A stretch of DNA of 5,146 bases from Candidatus Poseidoniales archaeon (GTDB lineage Archaea > Thermoplasmatota > Poseidoniia > Poseidoniales > Poseidoniaceae): positions 1-5,146 of the forward strand of contig QXYA01000077.1 of the NCBI GenBank assembly GCA_009887135.1, written 5' to 3'. Of this stretch, positions 1 through 5,146 are shown in pieces. The position numbers and the translations under genes were made by a program. The notes under the pieces were generated by a model, which was not told where the DNA came from, ran no database searches, and saw nothing but the letters and a program-made list of their open reading frames with translations. Each line of letters begins with the position of its first letter. The stretch's first letter is position 1.

Positions 1-52
1 ACTTTGGCCTTCTAAGCCGAAAACCCGGGTTCGAATCCTGGTACGTCCGCCA
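1..52 (+). tRNA. tRNA-Arg (anticodon TCT), 3' part only
   Basis: The 5' acceptor strand and D arm lie outside the window. What remains folds well. The anticodon stem pairs TTGGC (4-8) with GCCGA (16-20) around the 7-base loop CTTCTAA (9-15). The anticodon TCT at 11-13 reads AGA, so the tRNA carries arginine. The variable loop is short (21-24). The T stem pairs CCGGG (25-29) with CCTGG (37-41), including one G-T pair, around the canonical loop TTCGAAT (30-36). The 3' acceptor strand is TACGTCC (42-48), followed by discriminator G49 and an encoded CCA at 50-52. The gene points toward the minus-strand operon, which ends 38 bases away. tRNA 3' ends are common integration sites for genomic islands, but no integrase or repeated tRNA end is visible here. 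Confidence 0.93.
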
Positions 53-90
53 CCTTCTCCTTGTGAATTCTTTGGAGTACTATTGATTCG

Positions 91-2037
91 CTAATTCTCT
101 TCTATCTGCGCATTTGAATCCTCATTTTCGCTTGGCGGATTCAAGATTGTATGTATTTGTTTCATGAACTTCTTTGAAATCCGGAACTTGTGTGGTTTCT
201 TTGCCCCGTCTAATATAGATTGCAATTCTTCGTTCGATGCTTCTCCAATATACGGCTTTAACATCTCAGCTGCTTCGATATCCGTGAGAATCGGCATCAA
301 TCTTCTGTTCTTGATTGGATTTGACTTGAGTAGCCCTCTGTTCGAATGAGCATTGATGTATTCTTCAATACCGTCATTATTGAACTTGAACGGTACTTCA
401 ACATCTGGCATCTCTGATCTGGACTTAATCAAAGCCATGACTTCCTTAATCGCAACTCCTTTTTCTGGAGCGGGTAGCAACTCTTCGATCATTTCGAGAA
501 GTTCATCATCACTAAATGGCCGCCCTATACTGAGCACATGCTCGCCTGGTTGCAAATGAGCATGATGCAAACGTGTGTCCTTAACTTCAGCTTTGGTTGC
601 TTGGATTACCTTTCCAGATGCAATCAATTCGAGACCAGAATGCGTTATGATGCCCTGTTTAAACGAAGGTGCTTTCACTCTGTTTTCGTAAGGTTTCGGT
701 CGTCGTGAATCTTTTTTGGTCTCTGGTTGAATCCATCGGCTATCTTCTGCGCTGAGAAGTGACGGTTGCTCTGCAAGATCAGTCACCCGTTGCTTGACAA
801 ATTCAAATTGTTTATTTGTCCAAATGATTGTATCCTTGGGCAGGTTGACAATCTTTGTTCCACCTCTCGAACTGAGATTGGTGGACGTTGGTTCGATAAC
901 AAGTTCCAGAGGGAAGCCGTTGAACAGAGAATCGTGCCACTTCGAAAGTTCAATACTCGCAGTTGGTGAAAGTTTGACACCGACTTCAATGCCAGAATTC
1001 AAACCGTGACTTCCATCGAGGTTGGCAGTGAACATCAACGCTGTTTCCTCGTCTGCGATGACATGCTTAGCATGCAAGCGAGGATGTCCAACCATGGTCA
1101 GATTCTTGCAGCGAGCGATGGCACTGAACCCATGTGCTTCATGTTCTCTTGGCGGTCGGCCGATTGCAGTTGATGTTGCGTGGTAAAGAATCGTCGTTCG
1201 TACGCCTCTCGTATCAGCTGCGAGGATGGCTTTGAGAACTTGGCCCCCTATACCTGATTCAAGGCTGGAAAAAGCATATGTGGAAATTCTCAGAGATTTT
1301 TTTGCGGCATTGATGGTTGCAATAATCTGCTTTGCAAGACTCATCCTACGGTTCGAAAGCGTCCAACAAGCATCGCCATCGAAAGTAGGTGGTTCCGACT
1401 TGTCAGATTTCCATGTATTTCCAAGACGGGGGTCCGAACTGCTGGGCCGGATATGTTGTTTTGCTTCCTGGAGCCAGACGTGTGCGTACATCGACCTGAA
1501 ATCTTTGACAATCTGCGGATTTGAGGAGAGCACTCCTGTCTCGATGTTCTTTTCGAGGGAAGTATCACGGATGTTTGCAGAAGTGACCAAGACTTGATCA
1601 TCGACAATAAGGAACTTAGCGTGTGCTTCGGGGTGCAATCTGATGTAAACACCTTCACCAGCCAATTTTTGGAGCCGACTCAAGTCATTGAGAGCAGAAT
1701 CATCATCGGTATATCGGCTGTGAACACTCGTTTCCAGTGTTGTCAAGACGTGAACGCGACCATTCAACCGCCTCGAGGTACGGGCCAAGGCTGACTCAAC
1801 CTTCGCATGTGATAGCATCCAATTGCAAAGAAGGACATTGTCCTGGGCGTTCTCAATCATCGCGACCATGGTGTTGAGAATGCATGGATTCGATGGATGA
1901 GTACAGATAATTCGATCGGATTCTGTTTCTTGATCGAGAAGCGGGAAATCTTCCTTGCCCCCCTCTCTTGGTAGCCAAGTGAAGAGATCTTTCAGAGGTG
2001 CATCTGGAATGTTCAGGGTCATACGTTCAATCGGCAT
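91..2037 (-). CDS. phospholipase D superfamily protein with two HKD motifs, probable nuclease
   Basis: This 648-aa protein carries two PLD active-site motifs of the form HxKxxxxD in one chain, so it can form the usual two-lobed catalytic site by itself. Motif 1 is HAKFLIVD (H139, K141, D146; bases 1600-1623), followed by TSAN at 152-155 and a conserved Glu in NIETGV. Motif 2 is HAKHVIAD (H322, K324, D329; bases 1051-1074), followed by FTAN and SGIEVGV. All catalytic His, Lys and Asp residues are present. The family includes phospholipases and nucleases. With a helicase gene in the operon and no signal peptide or membrane segment, a cytoplasmic nuclease is the better guess. The N-terminal ~50 residues and everything after about residue 390 are unassigned. 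The C-terminal part is charged and ends in an acidic tail. I chose the ATG at 2037 because a strong SD (GGAGGTG) lies 7 bases upstream. A longer frame exists from a TTG at 2133 but would lie deep in the preceding gene. The gene stops with TAG, 38 bases from the tRNA. Confidence 0.9.
   Translation of the reverse strand: MPIERMTLNIPDAPLKDLFTWLPREGGKEDFPLLDQETESDRIICTHPSNPCILNTMVAMIENAQDNVLLCNWMLSHAKVESALARTSRRLNGRVHVLTTLETSVHSRYTDDDSALNDLSRLQKLAGEGVYIRLHPEAHAKFLIVDDQVLVTSANIRDTSLEKNIETGVLSSNPQIVKDFRSMYAHVWLQEAKQHIRPSSSDPRLGNTWKSDKSEPPTFDGDACWTLSNRRMSLAKQIIATINAAKKSLRISTYAFSSLESGIGGQVLKAILAADTRGVRTTILYHATSTAIGRPPREHEAHGFSAIARCKNLTMVGHPRLHAKHVIADEETALMFTANLDGSHGLNSGIEVGVKLSPTASIELSKWHDSLFNGFPLELVIEPTSTNLSSRGGTKIVNLPKDTIIWTNKQFEFVKQRVTDLAEQPSLLSAEDSRWIQPETKKDSRRPKPYENRVKAPSFKQGIITHSGLELIASGKVIQATKAEVKDTRLHHAHLQPGEHVLSIGRPFSDDELLEMIEELLPAPEKGVAIKEVMALIKSRSEMPDVEVPFKFNNDGIEEYINAHSNRGLLKSNPIKNRRLMPILTDIEAAEMLKPYIGEASNEELQSILDGAKKPHKFRISKKFMKQIHTILNPPSENEDSNAQIEEN
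2027..2037 (-). other. 11-base overlap between middle gene and PLD gene
   Basis: The middle gene ends GAT TGA in one frame while the PLD gene has already started at ATG CCG in another. The overlap covers 2027-2037. Unlike the upstream junction, this one has its own strong SD, so the PLD protein may be made at a higher rate than its partners. That last point is inference. Confidence 0.8.
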
Positions 2038-3379
2038 TCTGGAACACCTCCCTCTCATCGATTCGATATTGCAGTTCCCACTCTCCTTCATCTCGATATC
2101 TTGTGAGTACGGAATCGAGATTGGTTGCCTCAAGGTTCTTGATCAGTGTATTGTGCCACTTCTGTGCCTGGTTATCGGGGTCGGACCATAGTTCAGTCGC
2201 TGATTTCCGTAAGGATTCGATCACATGATCAACTTCAGATCGCCCCAATGATCCATCAGGTAACTTTCGCATTTGGGCATCGATCATGTCCTTGCACCAG
2301 TTTGCGATGTTCTTCTGAGTCGGCAGGGGTCTTACAAGAGCCTCAATTTGCGCCTCTCCATCCAATGGTATGCTGATACGATGAGGCTCGGGTAGTGTAA
2401 TGTCGGGAAGATCGCGATACTCATGTGAATCCACTTCAATTCCTATCAGTCCTTGATGCAATCTAGGTTTGTGCGACCCGTTCCTGAAAGGAATCGTGGT
2501 GATTTTTCCAGACAATCCATCAGAATTTCTATTCCAATTACCGCCGGACGTGTGAATTAACGCCGATGAAAGAATCGCTTTGCTTAGATCTAAGCTTGGT
2601 CTTTCTCTCAGGATCCTGGAAGCCCAAATGCCAGGAATACGTGCCTTTTGATAAGATTGAATCTTCGTAGTAGCCCACTTTTCCTGCTCGATACCAAAAT
2701 CATCTCTTCGCACGGTCTCTTCCAAGGAGATGCCTTCGATTGAATCATCCACTCGACGTGATTTCCGTTCTGTTCCTTCGAACCATGAAACAATCGAAGA
2801 AATCGAGGGTTTCCTCATGTTCGACCAAACCGGCTCATCCCAATTTTCCGTCTTCATCATGCCTGTGTTCAGCGGTAGGAATTCGCCGGTTTCTTCAATC
2901 ATATGTAGGGTGATATCCTTCGGGACAATCGGTCGAATCTCTCCTTGTGTTGCAGCAAGTTGACCTGATTCTGTCAATTCAAAGAGTTGATTGAATTGCG
3001 TAATCTTCTGGTGTCTTCGTTCTTCATCTGTATCTGTTTCGAAGAGGAATCCTGCTTGCCGTCCGCCTAATCTCGACTTTCTTTTCAATGAGGGTTGAAT
3101 CAAATCGCGGTAAAGCAGCATTTCCAGCAACTTCTGTGAAAGGTTGAGTGGAAGTCCAAACACCTGTTGAACATCTCTTGATGAAATAGCTTCCAATTCA
3201 TTGACTAAACGAGTTGCATGAACGAGCAACGGGTCTTCTTTCACCCCCACGTCTCTGCATCTCAGATTTGTGAATCGGATTTTAATGACCGATACAGGAC
3301 GAGTATGCAGTGCCCAAGCACCACCATTGACAAGACGATTCGACAGTGTGGGTCGTACAACTCGCGGATCCTTGTTCAT
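2027..3379 (-). CDS. unknown protein with probable N-terminal winged-helix domain
   Basis: I do not recognise the family of this 450-aa protein. Residues about 49-143 look like a winged helix-turn-helix. A helix-rich stretch (DPLLVHATRLVNELEAISS, then DVQQVFGLPLNLSQKLLEML and LIQP) is followed by basic residues and a strand, then LTESGQLAA (135-143), a phrase typical of the wing end of MarR/PadR-like folds. The middle (about 145-340) shows no catalytic motif I can name. The last 100 residues are largely helical and charged. No signal peptide or membrane helix is seen. The ATG at 3379 overlaps the helicase stop as ATGA. A frame extension to a TTG at 3436 exists but would overlap the helicase by 61 bases. 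The stop at 2027 overlaps the PLD gene by 11 bases. The role is unknown. Position between a helicase and a PLD protein suggests a DNA-binding, regulatory or scaffold subunit of one complex, which is inference. Confidence 0.85.
   Translation of the reverse strand: MNKDPRVVRPTLSNRLVNGGAWALHTRPVSVIKIRFTNLRCRDVGVKEDPLLVHATRLVNELEAISSRDVQQVFGLPLNLSQKLLEMLLYRDLIQPSLKRKSRLGGRQAGFLFETDTDEERRHQKITQFNQLFELTESGQLAATQGEIRPIVPKDITLHMIEETGEFLPLNTGMMKTENWDEPVWSNMRKPSISSIVSWFEGTERKSRRVDDSIEGISLEETVRRDDFGIEQEKWATTKIQSYQKARIPGIWASRILRERPSLDLSKAILSSALIHTSGGNWNRNSDGLSGKITTIPFRNGSHKPRLHQGLIGIEVDSHEYRDLPDITLPEPHRISIPLDGEAQIEALVRPLPTQKNIANWCKDMIDAQMRKLPDGSLGRSEVDHVIESLRKSATELWSDPDNQAQKWHNTLIKNLEATNLDSVLTRYRDEGEWELQYRIDEREVFQNAD
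2045..2051 (-). promoter_or_regulatory. Shine-Dalgarno site of the PLD gene
   Basis: The minus strand reads GGAGGTG, a near-perfect anti-16S match, 7 bases before the ATG at 2037. It lies inside the end of the preceding gene. It decides the start of the PLD protein against the longer TTG frame. Confidence 0.8.
3376..3379 (-). other. ATGA stop/start overlap between helicase and middle gene
   Basis: The helicase TGA (3376-3378) and the next gene's ATG (3377-3379) share bases in ATGA, the classic signature of translational coupling. A run of five G (minus strand, 3388-3392), 8 bases upstream, is at best a weak SD, so re-initiation by ribosomes that finish the helicase is likely. This supports one transcript and matched protein amounts. 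Confidence 0.8.
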
Positions 3380-5107
3380 CGCTTTCGCCCCCGACTCTTG
3401 TTTTTCGCTTTCCGAACCAAATCGATGCTTGACCAATCATTCTTCAAATCCTTTGGACTAACCTGGAGAGACTTACCATGTCGTTGGACGTAATCTAACA
3501 GTTGCGAGACGAAATTGCTCGGTGCAGCATTCTCAGTCATACTCTGATCGGAATCATCTTCTCTGGTTCTCGCATCATATTTCGCTCCCATCTCTTGTAA
3601 TTTTCGTGCGTTTCCGACCAAAATGAGTCGATGTTTTCCTCGTGAGGTGGCGACATTGATTCGATTCAGAACCGTCATGAAACCAAGTTTCCCACGGTCG
3701 TTTGCTCGAGTCATCGGTAGAAGAACAACATCGGCTTCCCTACCCTGGAAACGATCAACGACGTTGACTTCAATGCGAACCGATTTGGTCTTCTTATCGA
3801 GGAATTTCCATCCTGATGGTTCGACGACATCACTCACGCGAAGTGCGCGTTGAATTGCGTTTGCCTGCGCTTTGTAGAACGAAATGATGGCAATCTCCCA
3901 ATAACGATCTTCAGGATGAGGAATTGATGAAAGATCACGAGCTATGTCATCAATTGCTTCAACGATGACCTTTGCCTCTGCTACATTGACATATTTTCCT
4001 CTCTGTCCGCGATCCAGTTGTTCCATCGCCTCATTTCCGAAGAGCGACGTGTCGAGAAGCACAAGGCTGTCTTCCTTCTTTAGAGGTGTTCCAAGAAGCC
4101 GTGTTGCAACTCCTCGATCTACCATGCGAGAACCACTGAAGTATTGATCGCCATAGACGACGGAACTGTTGAATTCTGCAATTTGAGGGTGCATCCGATG
4201 CTGAACGTTGAGGGTGACGATTCTATCTTGCTTTTTGTTGTTTGAAAGTCGTTCAGCAAGCAATTCAAAACCACTGTTGTACTCAAAATCAGCGACCATC
4301 AAGAGATTTCTCCATAGTCTTTCAAGACTGTCAGCCCTCGCCACATCAAGGCACCAAGGCTTGATGGCTCCTGACACGTGAGGGGCTGTTCTTTGGGGGC
4401 GCATTCCTCTCGGAAGAGGTACCATTTGACGTAATTTCTTGTCCCACATCGCATTAAACCAATTTCCCGTTTGTTGGTTGTAAAGTTGCATGATCTCTGG
4501 TTTCTTGTTGGGGGGGCGTCGCCATGTCTTTGCTCTTTGAACAGGCTCCTCAGTGTAAGCCTTCTTGACTGGTTTCTTCGGCTTTTGATAAGAGCCGGGT
4601 TGTTTGATTTCCTTTGGTTCTGCAGGCGGAGTGAACTTTCTTTCTACGAACTTGGTTGGTTGACGCGGTTTAGGTCCACGCTCACTCTTCATTTTATCTT
4701 CCCAATCTGCGACTGCAGTTTCATAAGCTAGTATTTTCTGCTCATGTTCCTTTAATCGTTCATCCTCTTTGGCTATATGTGCAGACTCTGCTTTCTTGAG
4801 TTTTTCAGGATAGAGGGCGATTACCTTCAGATATTCTTGATGATCCTTGACCTTCTTCTCATGTTGAGCCTTTGTGCGAGTACAAGCATTTTCCCATTTT
4901 GCAATATCTCGAATGAAATCGTTATCGATTTGCTCTTTCTCTTTCTCCCACTTGCGAATTGCTGAATTATAAGAGATCACAGACCATTTGTCCCGTAGGT
5001 CCGCTCGAAGGTTTAGAATGGAACTAAAAATTCGCCATTGGTGTTGTCGACGGAGATTTTGATTGTCTGACATACGGTGTTCAAACCACTGCTCCAATGA
5101 AATACGA
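3376..5107 (-). CDS. SF1B (UPF1/DNA2-like, AAA_12-type) helicase, C-terminal part, truncated at the contig end
   Basis: About 576 residues are visible. The 5' end is missing and the frame runs into adapter at 5108. The second RecA-like domain is complete: motif IV NVQHRMHPQI (4180-4209), the EIAIISFYKAQ strand that usually reads like VITPYxxQ (3865-3897), motif V VDRFQGREADVVLL (within 3718-3768), and motif VI LNRINVATSRGKHRLILVGN (3610-3669) with its arginine finger. These are hallmarks of the UPF1/IGHMBP2/DNA2 helicases, which unwind RNA or DNA using ATP. Upstream of motif IV the protein has a Glu/Lys-rich probable coiled coil (4675-4977) with recurring Trp (WEKE, WENA, WEDK) and then a Pro/Lys-rich segment (4495-4677). 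Walker A, Walker B and the GDxxQL motif III are not seen, so they must lie beyond the truncation, which implies a large insert before motif IV. The C-terminus is basic (KSRGRKR). The stop overlaps the next gene's ATG by ATGA. The apparent ATG at 5124 is adapter-derived and is not a start. Confidence 0.9.
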
Positions 5108-5146
5108 CTGTCTCTTATAAACATCTCACGCTGCCGACGATCTGCA
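5108..5146. other. sequencing-library adapter (Nextera Read 1 / Tn5 mosaic end), not genomic
   Basis: Bases 5108-5140 on the + strand match the reverse complement of the 33-base Nextera Read 1 transposase adapter at 31 of 33 positions. They begin with CTGTCTCTTATA, the Tn5 mosaic end used to trim such libraries, and end with ACGCTGCCGACGA. The two differences are A instead of C at 5120 and C instead of G at 5127. The last six bases (5141-5146) fall where the i5 index would begin. A read that ran through its insert was assembled untrimmed. Genomic sequence stops at 5107, and nothing to the right should be annotated as biology. Confidence 0.95.

Noticed and set aside
53..90. Terminator between the tRNA and the PLD gene
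   Set aside because: Only weak pairings (such as CTCC 57-60 with GGAG 74-77) and a GAATTC palindrome are seen, with no stable stem plus T-run for either direction.
1226..1597. Plus-strand 123-aa open frame
   Set aside because: It lies wholly opposite the PLD gene over and between its catalytic motifs, has no recognisable motif, and is explained as a shadow frame. The same holds for the other plus-strand frames, including 4471-4731.
1341..1658. Minus-strand 105-aa frame inside the PLD gene
   Set aside because: It is an alternative frame across HKD motif 1, with no SD or family signal.
4144..4155. YGDQYF after motif IV as helicase motif III (GDxxQL)
   Set aside because: It follows motif IV and matches the usual fYdgxL region of the family. 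It lacks the Gln-Leu and is in the wrong order.
4753..4768. KEDERLK in the coiled coil as a DExx Walker B motif
   Set aside because: It sits in a Glu/Lys-rich helix with no preceding hydrophobic strand, so the match is by composition only.
91..5107. Firm assignment to Mokosh or DISARM
   Set aside because: Helicase class and PLD partner fit Mokosh in outline, but no kinase domain is visible, the middle gene has no counterpart I know, and the DISARM DUF1998 helicase and methylase genes are absent from the window.
5098..5124. ATG at 5124 as the helicase start giving a complete 582-aa protein
   Set aside because: The ATG and the next four codons lie in adapter sequence, the frame is open through to the window edge, and a helicase starting here would lack its whole ATP-binding first RecA domain.

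Overview
The window comes from a prokaryote of moderate GC (roughly mid-40s percent by eye). Evidence is the compact one-strand gene layout with stop/start overlaps, a good Shine-Dalgarno sequence before one internal gene, and a tRNA with an encoded CCA end. I cannot fix the phylum. A bacterium is most likely, but an archaeon with SD-led operon genes is not excluded. The sequence is probably from a metagenome or draft assembly, because the right end carries sequencing-library adapter.

Layout from left to right: (1) bases 1-52 are the 3' two thirds of a tRNA-Arg (anticodon TCT) on the + strand. (2) A 38-base gap holds nothing convincing. (3) Three genes on the minus strand fill almost all the rest and are transcribed from right to left toward the tRNA. 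In transcription order they are the C-terminal part of an SF1B (UPF1/DNA2-like) helicase with a large coiled-coil and Pro/Lys-rich insert, a 450-aa protein of unknown function with a probable winged-helix segment near its N-terminus, and a 648-aa protein with two phospholipase D (HKD) motifs and an unassigned C-terminal third. (4) Bases 5108-5146 are not biological: they match the Nextera Read 1 transposase adapter (31 of 33 bases) plus what is probably the start of an index. The helicase is therefore truncated by the assembly, and its apparent ATG at 5124 is made of adapter sequence.

The three genes form one translationally coupled unit. The helicase stop and the next start share ATGA (4 bases), and the middle gene overlaps the PLD gene by 11 bases, with the PLD gene's SD inside the middle gene. 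An SF1 helicase, a putative DNA-binding or adaptor protein and a PLD-type nuclease-like protein beside a tRNA gene is the sort of arrangement seen in antiviral defence islands. The helicase plus PLD pairing recalls Mokosh, and a PLD subunit also occurs in DISARM (DrmC), but the middle protein and the helicase architecture do not match a system I can name. A defence role is inference. The helicase N-terminal half with its Walker motifs, any further upstream genes and the promoter are all outside the window.
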